A DNA stretch of 64,000 nt from NCBI GenBank assembly GCA_030430025.1, contig JAUIGR010000009.1, positions 18,118 through 82,117 on the forward strand, written 5' to 3'. The notes beneath the pieces were generated by a model that made no database searches, was not told the DNA's origin, and saw nothing but the letters and a program-made list of their open reading frames with translations. Source of the stretch: Gammaproteobacteria bacterium (GTDB taxonomy: Bacteria > Pseudomonadota > Gammaproteobacteria > Xanthomonadales > Marinicellaceae). Positions 6,962-17,032 of the stretch are shown piece by piece. Positions within the stretch are counted from its first letter, which is position 1. Each line of letters opens with the position of its first letter. A program made the translations under genes and the position numbers.

Positions 6962-9718
6962 TTAAGGGTTTTGTTGAATGCATTGGAACCCATTTCTGAA
7001 AATGACATCTGGATCATTCACAGGTGATGGTGGATCACAAGGATCTTCCAATGCTACTTGAGGAAGTAAACAGAATTTTGTAATATTGCCTGTAAAATCT
7101 ATGAGTATGTCACTGGCGTTGAGTGTCCAGTTACCATTGACCTCTTCCCCATTAAAAGCAGCGAGAGCTTCTTCAGGCTGCAATGTTCCTGTGATGCCTG
7201 GTGATGTATTTTCACATACATTCTCTATAGGCGTACCGCTGTTATCGTCAAATGTTACTTCTATACCTCCTTGGCTACAGCCATATTGGGTATCAGGTAC
7301 GCCAGGTCTATCCATTAACACAATAGATGTCGCGGTCGATTCGTTTGTTAATGTGAAGATCAAGTCTCCAGGCCACGTATGATCTGAGTCAACTTGCACC
7401 TGCATTGAATCAATGATTCCTGAAATTCCAACATTCAAGGAAACATCTATACCAAGAGGGGTGTCATCAGGAATACTGGCAGGTACTGCAGCACAAATTT
7501 CGTTTGCAGTGGTGAATGAGAATGTAGATGAAGAACTGCCTACGCCACAGCCATTAGTGGCAGTCACCCTCCAGAAATATTCTGTATTAGAAGTGAGACC
7601 AACGTTAGATTGATAGGCATTATTAGCAACGACAGCTGAATCAACAATATTATTGAAACCATTGTCATCAGAAATTTCAATAAGGTATGAAGTCGCACCT
7701 AAGATGGCATCCCATCCAAATTGCACAGAACCTGTAGATACGCCAGTGGCCGCATTCACAGGAAGTGTCAAGTTGGTCCCTGCAGGGACTCCAGATGAAT
7801 AATTAACAGTGATGTCTGTCGTTTTCACTTGAATATCCCCCATTTCATCACCAGTGGCTTCAATGGTGATTGTTGCTGGGCCATTCGCACCTGTGTTGTC
7901 GACATCAAATGTAAAGTTACTACTGAATGGCGCGACTTGGTTATTAGCAGAAAAAGCTGTGTTGTTGACAAAACCAGGCGCACTGTCGACTATCATCGAT
8001 ACTGTACCTGAATATGACATAACAGATGTAATATCTAAAGTGACAGCATTGTTTAAATCGTTAGCACATACATCCAAAGCATCTGGGGTAGGTGTGATGT
8101 TGAAAGTGGTTGGGCCAAATAGGTTGCCGGAGGTACCCACCATTGCTGTTTGCTGTGCATTGCGGTTATCAGTCCATGTCATGGCAATGTTTTCCATGAC
8201 CACTGATAAACCGTTATAGTCGCCCCATTCCTGACCGTTATTGATGTTAACTGAGGTTTCTGTTGAGTAGCGTTGTTCACCTTGTGGTAACCAGGAGGCG
8301 CCACCATCCGTAGAAACATTGTAATAAAAGTCAACACCTGTTCGATTCACTGAATTTCTGGTGTCGTAAAAACCAACATGGACTGCATTATTTTCACCAA
8401 CCATTAACCAAGGATGAAAGCGATCAATGGGGTTGCCAGAGTTTAATTGGCCATCATCAGCATGTGGCATAGGTAATAATGTCCATGAATTGCCGCCATT
8501 AGTTGATTTAGCGACTTTGATCACTGCTCGGTTTTGTGATGCTGAACCATTGCCATTACCAAAACTGTCATCAGCTTCATCTGTAAAGGCTACATAGATG
8601 TTATCATTTGAATCAATATCTACTGACACATAAATGAAAACTTCACGTGTTTCCATAGCCGGAATAGGAAAATCGAAAATACCAGTGAGTGGAGCTACCT
8701 GTACGCCTGGTGCAAAGCTGTCGCCACCATCAGTAGACTTCAACATCTTTATACCACCACCTTGAACTCCAGCATAAACATAGTATATGTTGCCTTGTGA
8801 GTCAGTTGCTATGTCACTTCCAATACCTGCTTCTTCGCCATTGAAAGCAATGGGAACAGACATTGTTTGCCCCATATCAGTTGATTTGGCAAACTGCATG
8901 ATATTACTGTTATGATAAGTCAAGTAGACATTGTCTTTGTAAGGAGATACAAGTGAGCGGTCCACATGAATCCATTCTTTATCGCTACCACTGTTTGTCA
9001 GTGTTTTCATAGGTTCCCAGGTTACGCCTTGGTCAAGTGAGCGTGTCCAGCGAACACCAGTAGATGCACTGAGGTCAGCTTGATAAACGATGGAACCATC
9101 AGAAGACCAGTCAACAGTGGGGTCACAACAACTGGATGCGTTGGTTTGGGAAATATTCCAGGTTTCAGCGCCATCGGTTGAATAGTACATGGTTTGACCA
9201 GCAGACTGATTCGAACCAGCAACACAGATGTTTGGGTTAGTTGGGTTACATTCGATGGTCACTTCGTTACCAAATACCCCATTAGCCAGTGGTGTTTCAA
9301 AGTCAGCAGTAACAATGGCCCCTTTGACCGATACACCACCCACTTTACCTTCTTTAACAGGTTCAGGGTGATAACCCTTACCCAGTCCATCCTTATACCA
9401 GATACCATCAACAATCAAACCACCATGCAAAATTTGGAAGTGTTGTAAGGTAGAACGAGGATAAAACTTACCTAAGTCGGGCAATTCTTTCCTTTTTTCA
9501 ATTTTAAAGAATACCGGAACATTTGCTAAGTATTGGTCATCGGCTGGCAATAGGTCCAGATCTTCTTTAGTGACATTGTAATTTCTATCATCCCATGGTC
9601 CATATTTTGTCAAACTGGTATAGTCAACACGTTGATCTAAACCCAGCGACTGTTCAATGGCTGCGAATGAAATTGATGAGGCTGCTAAGAAAGGCAGTGT
9701 GAGTATTTTAAACTTCAT
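6962..9718 (-). CDS. Large secreted protein: Asp-box (BNR) repeats, Fn3-like domain, proprotein-convertase P domain, IFxxxF tail
   Basis: 918 residues. Signal peptide 1-19 (MKFKILTLPFLAASSISFA). Between about 175 and 490 there are six Asp-box motifs (STDGAETW, SLDQGVTW, STDMGQTM, STDGGDSF, STNGGNSW, STDGGASW), which mark a sialidase-like beta-propeller. These motifs are structural, and I see no basis for claiming sialidase activity. Residues about 650-745 form a fibronectin-III-like domain. About 750-890 is a P domain (SDHTWPGDLIFTL ... NGEEVNGNWTL), usually found at the C-terminus of secreted proteases and other exoproteins. The last residues, PDVIFRNGFQ, match the tail of the 179-residue secreted protein at 52114. 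SD (GGAGAG) lies 5-6 nt upstream of ATG. Likely exported; substrate unknown. Confidence 0.88.
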   Translation of the reverse strand: MKFKILTLPFLAASSISFAAIEQSLGLDQRVDYTSLTKYGPWDDRNYNVTKEDLDLLPADDQYLANVPVFFKIEKRKELPDLGKFYPRSTLQHFQILHGGLIVDGIWYKDGLGKGYHPEPVKEGKVGGVSVKGAIVTADFETPLANGVFGNEVTIECNPTNPNICVAGSNQSAGQTMYYSTDGAETWNISQTNASSCCDPTVDWSSDGSIVYQADLSASTGVRWTRSLDQGVTWEPMKTLTNSGSDKEWIHVDRSLVSPYKDNVYLTYHNSNIMQFAKSTDMGQTMSVPIAFNGEEAGIGSDIATDSQGNIYYVYAGVQGGGIKMLKSTDGGDSFAPGVQVAPLTGIFDFPIPAMETREVFIYVSVDIDSNDNIYVAFTDEADDSFGNGNGSASQNRAVIKVAKSTNGGNSWTLLPMPHADDGQLNSGNPIDRFHPWLMVGENNAVHVGFYDTRNSVNRTGVDFYYNVSTDGGASWLPQGEQRYSTETSVNINNGQEWGDYNGLSVVMENIAMTWTDNRNAQQTAMVGTSGNLFGPTTFNITPTPDALDVCANDLNNAVTLDITSVMSYSGTVSMIVDSAPGFVNNTAFSANNQVAPFSSNFTFDVDNTGANGPATITIEATGDEMGDIQVKTTDITVNYSSGVPAGTNLTLPVNAATGVSTGSVQFGWDAILGATSYLIEISDDNGFNNIVDSAVVANNAYQSNVGLTSNTEYFWRVTATNGCGVGSSSSTFSFTTANEICAAVPASIPDDTPLGIDVSLNVGISGIIDSMQVQVDSDHTWPGDLIFTLTNESTATSIVLMDRPGVPDTQYGCSQGGIEVTFDDNSGTPIENVCENTSPGITGTLQPEEALAAFNGEEVNGNWTLNASDILIDFTGNITKFCLLPQVALEDPCDPPSPVNDPDVIFRNGFQCIQQNP

Positions 9719-9826
9719 ATTGTATCTCTCCTTCTCTGTAAGTGTGTGTATGATAGGTTGGACGATGATAATTTCAATATTTCAAATATTCAAGAAACAA
9801 ATTGAAAAAAATATCAAGACGGTTAA

Positions 9827-11047
9827 TCATAACTCTTTTTTGGGAGGTATAACCAGGTTACCAACCAGTAACCCAACAGATATAGCGACAGCGACTAATG
9901 TTGCTTCGAAGGCAGCTTGTACACCTGTGATGGTGTCATTGGTGTAAAGTGATGACAGAGAATTGAAGCCCATGGAACCTGGCACCAGCAAAATAATACC
10001 TGGTATATGCATGGTAGAAGCTGGATTATTACTGATTCTGGAATACAGGTTGCCCATGATGGAGACAAGCATCACTGCGACCAATGATTGAAAGGGTTGA
10101 TCAACCCAAAGTCCAATTAATTTTGAACCTGTGAATGCCAGTGAGATGGAAAGAAATATCCAAACAGTATCTTTGACACGAGATTTGAAAAGTACTGTAA
10201 AAGAAAGCGCTGCGATAATCAATGCAATGTAATTGAACCAATCAGGTGTGGGTGTGCCTTTGACTACCTCTGTTTCACCAAAAACATGGTGACTGAGCAG
10301 AAACCCCAAAGCCAAGCCAAATGATAATAAAAACAAAATAGTGACGGCACCGGCCATTCGCGAGCTACCTGAAACCAGATGTCCTGTTGATAATTCCCGG
10401 ATAGCCAAAGTAATACCTAGGCCAGGTACAAGTATAATGAGACCAGCTAATGATACCAAAAAATGGTCGATGCCGTGAATACGAGCGCTGAAGGCAACAG
10501 CCAAGAAACCAACGGTCATGGCTGTTACTGGTGCCAGTAGTTGAGATAGATGCTTCATCTTAGCACCGTATAAATTAATGATGCCTGCTATCATTCCCAA
10601 AGCAAAAGATACCGAAACATCTAGCCAACTACCAGCAAAAAGGGTAGTGAACCCACCAGAAACGAGACCGAAGGATAAGATTGTTAACCATACTGGGAAA
10701 GCATTAGGTTGAATGGTGATGTCGTGAATGTAAATCAAAGCGTCATCTATACCAATGTCGTCGTTCTCCAGTGCATTGAAAACTTCATTAATACGTTGCA
10801 TAGTGCTCAAATTAATATCAGATGACTCAGTACGAATCATGTACGATCTTTGTATATCACCTTCACCAATGCTCGCTAAAACAGCAGTTGGTAATGCGAA
10901 AAAGCATCCATCAAGTTTGAATTTATCAAGCAATACTTGCATATAAGCTTCAAGTCTGTGAGCGGGGGCACCAGCTTCAGCAATGGCTTTGGCTATTTTG
11001 ATTAAAACAGTGGCTTGTTTTCTACGGATGTCACGACTTCTTGTCAT
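9827..11047 (-). CDS. ThrE-family threonine/serine exporter (fused YjjP-YjjB type)
   Basis: Inner-membrane protein of 406 residues. The N-terminal cytosolic domain (about 1-120, ATVLIKIAKAIAEAGAPAHRLE ...) is the ThrE/DUF1212 hydrolase-like region. About ten hydrophobic segments follow, with an inner repeat corresponding to the small ThrE_2/DUF3815 unit (LVPGSMGFNSL near the end). Members export threonine, serine or succinate; the substrate here cannot be told. The start overlaps the end of msrQ by 17 nt, so it may be co-transcribed with msrPQ, though no functional link is known. Confidence 0.88.
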   Translation of the reverse strand: MTRSRDIRRKQATVLIKIAKAIAEAGAPAHRLEAYMQVLLDKFKLDGCFFALPTAVLASIGEGDIQRSYMIRTESSDINLSTMQRINEVFNALENDDIGIDDALIYIHDITIQPNAFPVWLTILSFGLVSGGFTTLFAGSWLDVSVSFALGMIAGIINLYGAKMKHLSQLLAPVTAMTVGFLAVAFSARIHGIDHFLVSLAGLIILVPGLGITLAIRELSTGHLVSGSSRMAGAVTILFLLSFGLALGFLLSHHVFGETEVVKGTPTPDWFNYIALIIAALSFTVLFKSRVKDTVWIFLSISLAFTGSKLIGLWVDQPFQSLVAVMLVSIMGNLYSRISNNPASTMHIPGIILLVPGSMGFNSLSSLYTNDTITGVQAAFEATLVAVAISVGLLVGNLVIPPKKEL

Positions 11048-11621
11048 GGTGGTTTTGTATTAGCCTAAAAAGCAGCAATGATAACCCGATTGCAGTATAT
11101 ATCAAGGGTTCTGTCAGATCAGATTTCACCAGCCATAAAAAATGGAAACAAGCAAGTATGACAACCATGTAAATCAAACGATGTAGAGGTTTCCAGTGCT
11201 TACCAAGTTTTTTGATCATATAACGATTAGAAGTGATCGCCATTGGTAACATAATAAACCAAGCAACCATTCCTACAGTGATATAAGGTCTTTTGATAAT
11301 GTCTTCGAGAAATTGTGGCCAGTTAAGCTGAATATCTAGCCATACGTAAGTAGTTAGATGTAATGTTGCGTAGAAGAATGTAAATAGTCCTAGTAAACGC
11401 CTGATTCGAATCCAGTGTATCCAACCTGTAAGTACTTTCAAAGGTGTCATCAGTAGTGTCACTAATAACAATCTGAATGCCCATATACCAGTTCGATGTA
11501 ATATTTCTTCAATGGGATCAGCTGTTAATTGATGACTCATACCATCCCAGAGACCAAGCCCAAGTGGTATTAAACATAAAATGAACACACTGAGTTTGAA
11601 TACAAATATGTTTTTCATCAA
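11031..11621 (-). CDS. msrQ: MsrQ, haem-containing membrane subunit of the periplasmic methionine sulfoxide reductase
   Basis: Passes electrons from the quinone pool or flavins to MsrP for repair of oxidised methionines in periplasmic proteins. 196 residues with about six hydrophobic helices; His residues in [19 protein letters not shown] and CFHFLW are candidate haem ligands of the ferric-reductase-like fold. Starts 4 nt inside the end of msrP (ATGA) on the same strand, the standard msrPQ arrangement. Confidence 0.93.
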   Translation of the reverse strand: MMKNIFVFKLSVFILCLIPLGLGLWDGMSHQLTADPIEEILHRTGIWAFRLLLVTLLMTPLKVLTGWIHWIRIRRLLGLFTFFYATLHLTTYVWLDIQLNWPQFLEDIIKRPYITVGMVAWFIMLPMAITSNRYMIKKLGKHWKPLHRLIYMVVILACFHFLWLVKSDLTEPLIYTAIGLSLLLFRLIQNHHDKKS

Positions 11622-12553
11622 TAGTATTTGGTTAAATTCATACCATGGTATAAGTCAGCAACATAGGCGCCATAACCGTTGAATAATTGAGTGTCAATCC
11701 GACTTCGAAAAAAAGAAAAAGAACCTGTGATGCGACGTTCTGTTTTCTGTGACCATCGAGGATGATCAACGTTGGGGTTAACATTGGCGAAAAACCCATA
11801 TTCTTGTGGTGCAATGGCTTGCCATGAGTTAAGCGGCTGTTTATCGACAAAGGCAATCTTTTTGATCGACTTGATGCCTTTGAATCCATATTTCCATGGA
11901 ACAATCAATCTTAATGGCGCACCATTTTGATTGGGTAGTATTTTACCATACATGCCCACCGTCACTAAGGTTAACTCGTTCATTGCCTCATCCATTCTCA
12001 AGCCTTCACGGTATGGCCAAGGAATTGATCGACTTTTTTGTCCGGGCATTTGAGTTGGGTCGTATAGGGTTTCAAAATAGATGTATTTAGCTTGTGAGGT
12101 GGGTTCAAAATATTTGATTAGATCAGCCAGCTTAAACCCGAGCCAAGGGATCACCATAGACCATGCTTCGACACAACGCATTCGGTAAATACGTTCTTCT
12201 AAAGACATTTGTTTAACTATTTTTTCTAAATCAAAAATTCCTGTTTTTTTGGCATGTCCAGAGACTTCGATGGTCCAAGAATTTGTTGCCAAAGTATGTG
12301 CATTTTCTGCTGGTTCGTCTTTACCGAGGCCAAATTCATAAAAATTGTTGTATGTGGTTGCATCTTTTTCTGATGTGGTGTCCTCAATGTTAAAAGATGT
12401 GTTTTTTTGTGGTTGGCCAAGAGTTAAAGCCAGTGAAGGGTTTATGGCCAAAGTACCCATGCCGATGATGCCTGTTTTGACGAGTTGTCTTCTTTGGCGA
12501 TATATGCTTTCATCAGTGACTTCATGATCTTTGTGGGTGTTTTTAAATTTCAT
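11618..12553 (-). CDS. msrP: MsrP, molybdopterin catalytic subunit of periplasmic methionine sulfoxide reductase
   Basis: Reduces Met-sulfoxide in periplasmic proteins, using Mo-molybdopterin. 311 residues, close to E. coli MsrP (YedY). A twin-arginine signal is present around residues 20-45 (QRRQLVKTG followed by a hydrophobic stretch). The Mo-ligand Cys sits in [13 protein letters not shown], and the downstream oxidoreductase core ([20 protein letters not shown]) is characteristic. Divergent from serC across a 76-nt gap that must hold both promoters. Forms an operon with msrQ and possibly the ThrE exporter. Confidence 0.95.
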   Translation of the reverse strand: MKFKNTHKDHEVTDESIYRQRRQLVKTGIIGMGTLAINPSLALTLGQPQKNTSFNIEDTTSEKDATTYNNFYEFGLGKDEPAENAHTLATNSWTIEVSGHAKKTGIFDLEKIVKQMSLEERIYRMRCVEAWSMVIPWLGFKLADLIKYFEPTSQAKYIYFETLYDPTQMPGQKSRSIPWPYREGLRMDEAMNELTLVTVGMYGKILPNQNGAPLRLIVPWKYGFKGIKSIKKIAFVDKQPLNSWQAIAPQEYGFFANVNPNVDHPRWSQKTERRITGSFSFFRSRIDTQLFNGYGAYVADLYHGMNLTKYY

Positions 12554-12629
12554 AGGAAAGTTTGAATATATGGCTGATGAATATACTACAATCTCAGACC
12601 TGTTTATTCAGCAATTCATTACAAATAAA

Positions 12630-13709
12630 ATGAACATTTATAATTTTTCTGCAGGTCCTGCCACATTACCATTGGATGTTAAAAAAATCATTGAACAAGA
12701 ATTATATGACTGGAATGGTACGGGTTGTTCAGTGATGGAAGTGTCACACAGAAGTCAAGAATTCACTAATATGGCTGATGAGAATGAGTCCTTACTCAGA
12801 TCTTTACTCAAGATATCGGATGATTATGCAGTGATGTTGATACCTGGAGGAGCTCGTTTGCAATATGCCATGCTACCAATGAATGTGTCATCAACACAGG
12901 GTCAAGCTGTATATGCTATTAACGGCCACTGGGGAAAAGAGGCTGTCAAAGAGGCCAGTCGTTTTTGTCAGGCAAGCACCACAGCAGAAATCTCTGCAAG
13001 TGTTTATAACAGTATCCCTGCTTATGATGAAGCAGAATTAAATACCCAAGCTGATTATTTTCATTATACCAGTAATGAAACTCTTGAAGGCGTGCAGTGG
13101 CATCATGTACCAAGGACTGCTGGTCTGAGGCTTTGTTGTGATATGACATCGGATTTGATGACCAGAGTAGTTAATATAGACGATTATGATATGATTTATG
13201 CCAGTGCCCAAAAAAACATGGGTATTGCGGGGTTAACACTGGTCATCATGAAGAGGGATTGGATAGGGCAATCCATAAATTTATTACCTACAATGGTTAA
13301 CTACAAGACATTCGCTGATACCCGTTCTTTTTATAATACACCACCCACGTTCCCTTGGTATGTGATGCTACAAGTGTTGAAATGGACTGAAGCTCAAGGT
13401 GGTATCAAGGTTATGCAGCAACGTAATCAAGCCAAATCTAAAAAACTATATGAATACATTGATCAGAGCGGTTTTTATCAAAACAAAGTCGAACCACTTT
13501 TTAGGTCTGAAGTTAATGTTCCTTTTTGGTTACATGATGAGGCTTTAGATGCAAAATTTTTGAATCAAAGCAGTCAAGCTGGATTGAAAGCATTGAAAGG
13601 GCATAAGGCAGTGGGGGGTATGCGTGCCAGTATTTATAATGCAATGCCAGAATCAGGTGTTGATGCATTGATTGATTTTATGAAAAAATTTGAGCAAAAA
13701 TATGGTTGA
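12630..13709 (+). CDS. serC: Phosphoserine aminotransferase
   Basis: PLP enzyme converting 3-phosphohydroxypyruvate to phosphoserine, and acting in PLP synthesis itself on 3-hydroxy-4-phosphohydroxy-2-ketobutyrate, the step after PdxB. The frame is open from 12531 but the family N-terminus, MNIYNFSAGPATLP, starts at ATG 12630, giving 359 residues (usual ~360). The PLP-lysine motif is ASAQKNMGIAG and the C-terminus is GGMRASIYNAMPESGV. No clear Shine-Dalgarno precedes the ATG. The end overlaps the next gene by up to 20 nt. Confidence 0.97.
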   Translation: MNIYNFSAGPATLPLDVKKIIEQELYDWNGTGCSVMEVSHRSQEFTNMADENESLLRSLLKISDDYAVMLIPGGARLQYAMLPMNVSSTQGQAVYAINGHWGKEAVKEASRFCQASTTAEISASVYNSIPAYDEAELNTQADYFHYTSNETLEGVQWHHVPRTAGLRLCCDMTSDLMTRVVNIDDYDMIYASAQKNMGIAGLTLVIMKRDWIGQSINLLPTMVNYKTFADTRSFYNTPPTFPWYVMLQVLKWTEAQGGIKVMQQRNQAKSKKLYEYIDQSGFYQNKVEPLFRSEVNVPFWLHDEALDAKFLNQSSQAGLKALKGHKAVGGMRASIYNAMPESGVDALIDFMKKFEQKYG

Positions 13710-14553
13710 TCACAACCAGGATGATACAAGTGCTATGATCGGCCGGTGGCAACGATTAAGTGTTGAGCAGCTATTGCCGTATGGTGCACTGTTAAGTGGT
13801 GGTGTATTACTACCGACCAAATCGATGCCAAGCACTTTAAAAGATGAGAGTAAAATTGAAGTTTTTGTTTATCAAGATGGTGATGGTCAGCTCAAGGCCA
13901 TAACTACAGCACCTAAAATAGAACTCGGTCAATGTGCCTATTTGTCGATTGTTGATGTCAACAAAATGGGTGCTTTTGCTGACTGGGGGGTGCCTAAAGA
14001 CTTGTTAATTCCTTTTGCTGAGCAACGCATACCTCTACGCAAAGGGCAGCATGCAGTAGTTTATTTAGCTTTAAATAGGGCCTCTGGCCGTTTGATTGGT
14101 TCAACTAAACTCAACAAGCATTTACCTGAATTAAATGTCAATTTTAAAGCCAAGCAACCAGTCAGGGCTTTGATTGTTGATGTCACTGACTTGGGTTATA
14201 AAGTGGTGATTGATCACAGTCACATTGCTTTGATTCATCATCACGATGTTTATCAGAAGTTGAGACGTGGGCAAATTATCGATGCTTATATCAAAGAAAT
14301 CCGTCCTGATGGTAAGATTAATGTGACCACTCATATCCCAAATAAGGAGCAATTGGGCGATTTAGCTGAACGTATTTTAGCTGATTTAAAAGAAAATGAG
14401 GGTGTTTCTGACTTGACAGATAAAAGTGACCCAGAGGTCATCAGGGCCAAATGGCAGGTCAGTAAAGGCAGCTACAAAAAAGCCTTAGGAAAACTATATA
14501 AAGAGCGAAAAATCACCATCAGTCCGAGGGTCATCCAGTTAGTCAAAGAATGA
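13690..14553 (+). CDS. CvfB/YitL-like S1-domain RNA-binding protein
   Basis: Cytosolic protein with tandem S1 OB-folds and a C-terminal winged-helix, as in CvfB, an RNA-binding modulator of virulence and expression in Firmicutes; its role in Gram-negatives is not established. Visible motifs: KIEVFVYQDGDGQLKA, AYLSIVDVNKMGAFADWG (S1), KDLLIPFAEQR, a third S1-like region around 150-215, and a C-terminal wHTH with GSYKKALGKLYKERKI. ATG at 13690 or 13702 are both possible; either overlaps serC, so the two are probably co-translated. 287 residues, normal for the family. Confidence 0.87.
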   Translation: MSKNMVDHNQDDTSAMIGRWQRLSVEQLLPYGALLSGGVLLPTKSMPSTLKDESKIEVFVYQDGDGQLKAITTAPKIELGQCAYLSIVDVNKMGAFADWGVPKDLLIPFAEQRIPLRKGQHAVVYLALNRASGRLIGSTKLNKHLPELNVNFKAKQPVRALIVDVTDLGYKVVIDHSHIALIHHHDVYQKLRRGQIIDAYIKEIRPDGKINVTTHIPNKEQLGDLAERILADLKENEGVSDLTDKSDPEVIRAKWQVSKGSYKKALGKLYKERKITISPRVIQLVKE

Positions 14554-14575
14554 TGGTTTATCTTTAATAATAAAA

Positions 14576-14882
14576 GTCAGCCCTGAAAAAGTCCTTCCTG
14601 GCCTTTTCCAGCATCGGTCAAAAAAACACTTAACCGCAAAAGTGTGATTTTGCTGCTGTTTTTTAACCTTACTTGAGCCTGATGGCTCAAGGAGGCACGT
14701 CCTTGTGCGACACCGTCGACCGGAAAAAAGTTTCTGGAAAACTTTTTCACGTTAGCCTGAGAGCCGCATGGAAGCGGCGAATAAAAAAGCATTGAAACAC
14801 TTGTTTTCTGGTCGAAAAAAATATGGAGATTGTAATAAGTTTATCTTATCTAACAATAACTTATGCATTTTTCAGGTTCGAC
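14576..14882. mobile_element. MITE-like inverted-repeat element, copy 2 (307 bp, longest copy)
   Basis: Termini GTCAGCCCTGAAAAA (left) and, on the other strand from the right, GTCGAACCTGAAAAA. Nearly identical to copy 1 over the first ~150 and last ~60 bp, with about 60 extra internal bases at roughly 14725-14800 that add two more stems (AAAAGTTT/AAACTTTT and GCCGC/GCGGC). It fills the convergent gap between the cvfB-like gene and cysK; its hairpins could act as a terminator for both. No clean target duplication is visible here. Confidence 0.85.
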
Positions 14883-14909
14883 TAAATAGGTGACTGTTAT
14901 GCCTAATGC

Positions 14910-15848
14910 CTATAGATCATCTGAGCCATCAGCAAAATCTTCAAATAGATAAGTGCTGAGATAACGTTCTCCTGTATCGGGAATCATAGACAAGATGACT
15001 GAGTCTTTCGGTGCCTGTTCTGCGATTTTTAGTGCTGCTGCAAACGTTGCACCAGCGGAAATTCCACATAAAATGCCTTCTTTACTGGCAAGCTCTAGAC
15101 TGGCCTTTTTGGCTTGATGTTCATCAACAGCGATCAGGGTATCATAAATATCTCTATTCATGATGCTTGCGATAAAGTCAGGTGTCCAACCTTGAATTTT
15201 ATGGGGTGACCATTCTTTACCTGCCAGTAAGCTTGCTTCTACTGGTTCTGTGGCGATGATTTGTACCTCAGGCCGTGCGACCTTCAAAACTTCTCCAACA
15301 CCAGTGATGGTGCCACCTGTACCATAACCACTGACAAAATAGTCCAGTCGTTTATCAGCGAAATCACGTAAAATTTCAGCGCCTGTTGTTGAGCGGTGAT
15401 AGGCTGGATTAGCTAAGTTCTCAAATTGTCGTGCTAAAAACCAGCCATGTTCTTTGGCCAAAGCTTCTGCTTTTTCAACCATGCCAGAACCTCGTGCAGC
15501 TGCAGGAGTGAGGACTACCTTGGCTCCAAGAGCACGCATTAACTTCCGTCGTTCAATAGAAAAAGTTTCACTCATAACAGCTACAAAAGGATAGCCTTTA
15601 GCAGCACAGACCATGGCCAAAGCGATGCCTGTGTTACCAGAAGTCGCTTCGATGACTGTCTGCCCTGGTTGTAGTTCACCTCGTGACTCTGCGTCTTGTA
15701 TTATGGCGTGCGCTAAGCGATCTTTAACAGAAGATAATGGGTTAAAGAATTCAATTTTGACATACATGTCTACATGTGTTGGAGCGAGCCTGTTAATTTT
15801 AACGACAGGTGTGTGGCCGATAGTTTCTAAAATGCTGTTGTATATCAT
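14910..15848 (-). CDS. cysK: Cysteine synthase A (O-acetylserine sulfhydrylase)
   Basis: PLP enzyme forming cysteine from O-acetylserine and sulfide. 312 residues. The PLP lysine is in NPLSSVKDRLAHAI (residue ~43), the substrate loop is TSGNTGIALA, the phosphate-binding glycine loop GTGGTITGVGEVLK, and GISAGATFAAAL lies near the C-terminus. The C-terminus ends DGSDDL rather than the Ile that docks CysE in many CysK proteins; whether it still binds serine acetyltransferase is open. Divergent from pdxB. Confidence 0.95.
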   Translation of the reverse strand: MIYNSILETIGHTPVVKINRLAPTHVDMYVKIEFFNPLSSVKDRLAHAIIQDAESRGELQPGQTVIEATSGNTGIALAMVCAAKGYPFVAVMSETFSIERRKLMRALGAKVVLTPAAARGSGMVEKAEALAKEHGWFLARQFENLANPAYHRSTTGAEILRDFADKRLDYFVSGYGTGGTITGVGEVLKVARPEVQIIATEPVEASLLAGKEWSPHKIQGWTPDFIASIMNRDIYDTLIAVDEHQAKKASLELASKEGILCGISAGATFAAALKIAEQAPKDSVILSMIPDTGERYLSTYLFEDFADGSDDL

Positions 15849-15970
15849 GTTGCTTTCGGAGTTTGATTTACCAGCTTTATTGTATCATCATGATGATGTG
15901 TTTTTTCTAATTAAAATGCCATCTGATGTTAATATGAGCGTTTAATCAAAACCGCTTTTGATCTATAAAC

Positions 15971-17032
15971 ATGAGTCACCTCCCTCTCACTATTGTTGCT
16001 GATGAAAACATACCTGTTCTCAATGAATGTTTTGCTGATATGGGTACCATCAAAACACTATCTGGTCGAAATCTAAAACAACAGGATTTAAGAGCTTGTG
16101 ATGTTTTATTGGTCCGTTCAGTGACTCAGGTGAATGCAGGACTATTAAAAGATACCAATATCCAATTTGTCGGTTCAGCCACCATAGGTACTGACCACAT
16201 AGATCAGGATTATTTAAAAGCCAATGGCGTGGCATTTGCTTATGCACCATCATCTAATGCTCAGTCAGTTGTGGAATACGTGTTGACTGCTATTGCCTAT
16301 TGGTGTCAGTTGCGAAATAAAAACCCTCATCAACTGATCATCGGCATCATTGGTAGAGGACAAATTGGTGGCCGATTGGCACATTTTTTTGAGCAGTTGA
16401 ATATCCAGGTGAAGTGTTGTGATCCACCAAGACAAAGGGCAGGGGATGCTGGATTCTGGTATCCTTTGGATAGGCTCGTTGATTGTGATGTGATTAGCTG
16501 TCATGTACCTTATACTGAAAGTGGAGCAGATGCCACTCATCATTTGGTTGATGCTGATGTTTTAGATCAACTGAAACATGGATCATTGCTCATCAACACT
16601 TCTCGAGGTGCCGTGGTTGATAATAAAGCATTGTCACAAGCATTAAAAAGAGGACAATATGATGCGATTCTCGATGTTTGGGAAAATGAGCCTGATATTG
16701 ATTTAGATTTAATGGATCAATTATTGATAGCGACACCACACATTGCTGGTTATGCTGATGAGGCTAAAATACGTGGCACATTCATGTTATATAAAGCTGT
16801 GTGTCAACATTTTAGTATTCCAGTAGATCTCAAGTTTTCCCAGTTACTGCCTACATCAAATGATCGAGTTCAGTTTCAAACTGTTGAACAATGGATTGAA
16901 GAGATTGTGCAGTATTATGATATTCTTCAAGATGACCAGGCCATGAGATTAACAATGAAATTATCATCACAAGCCTTTGATAAAATGAGAAAAAGTTATA
17001 GAGAGCATCAAGAGTTTTTAGCGGATTTATAA
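15971..17032 (+). CDS. pdxB: Erythronate-4-phosphate dehydrogenase
   Basis: Oxidises 4-phosphoerythronate in the DXP-dependent PLP pathway, one step before SerC, which lies 3 kb away. A D-2-hydroxyacid dehydrogenase of 353 residues. The Rossmann motif GIIGRGQIGGRLA is at about 124-136, the catalytic Arg in INTSRGAVVD, and the Glu and His in NEPDIDLDLMD and ATPHIAGYA. The C-terminal dimerisation domain (DUF3410) follows from about 280. ATG at 15971. Confidence 0.95.
   Translation: MSHLPLTIVADENIPVLNECFADMGTIKTLSGRNLKQQDLRACDVLLVRSVTQVNAGLLKDTNIQFVGSATIGTDHIDQDYLKANGVAFAYAPSSNAQSVVEYVLTAIAYWCQLRNKNPHQLIIGIIGRGQIGGRLAHFFEQLNIQVKCCDPPRQRAGDAGFWYPLDRLVDCDVISCHVPYTESGADATHHLVDADVLDQLKHGSLLINTSRGAVVDNKALSQALKRGQYDAILDVWENEPDIDLDLMDQLLIATPHIAGYADEAKIRGTFMLYKAVCQHFSIPVDLKFSQLLPTSNDRVQFQTVEQWIEEIVQYYDILQDDQAMRLTMKLSSQAFDKMRKSYREHQEFLADL

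Noticed and set aside
6962..9718. Calling the 918-residue protein a sialidase
   Set aside because: Asp-boxes are structural and shared by many propeller proteins; I cannot identify the Arg triad or nucleophilic Tyr of sialidases.
12531..12629. Longer N-terminus for serC
   Set aside because: The extra 33 residues are not seen in the family, which begins MNIYNFSAGP.
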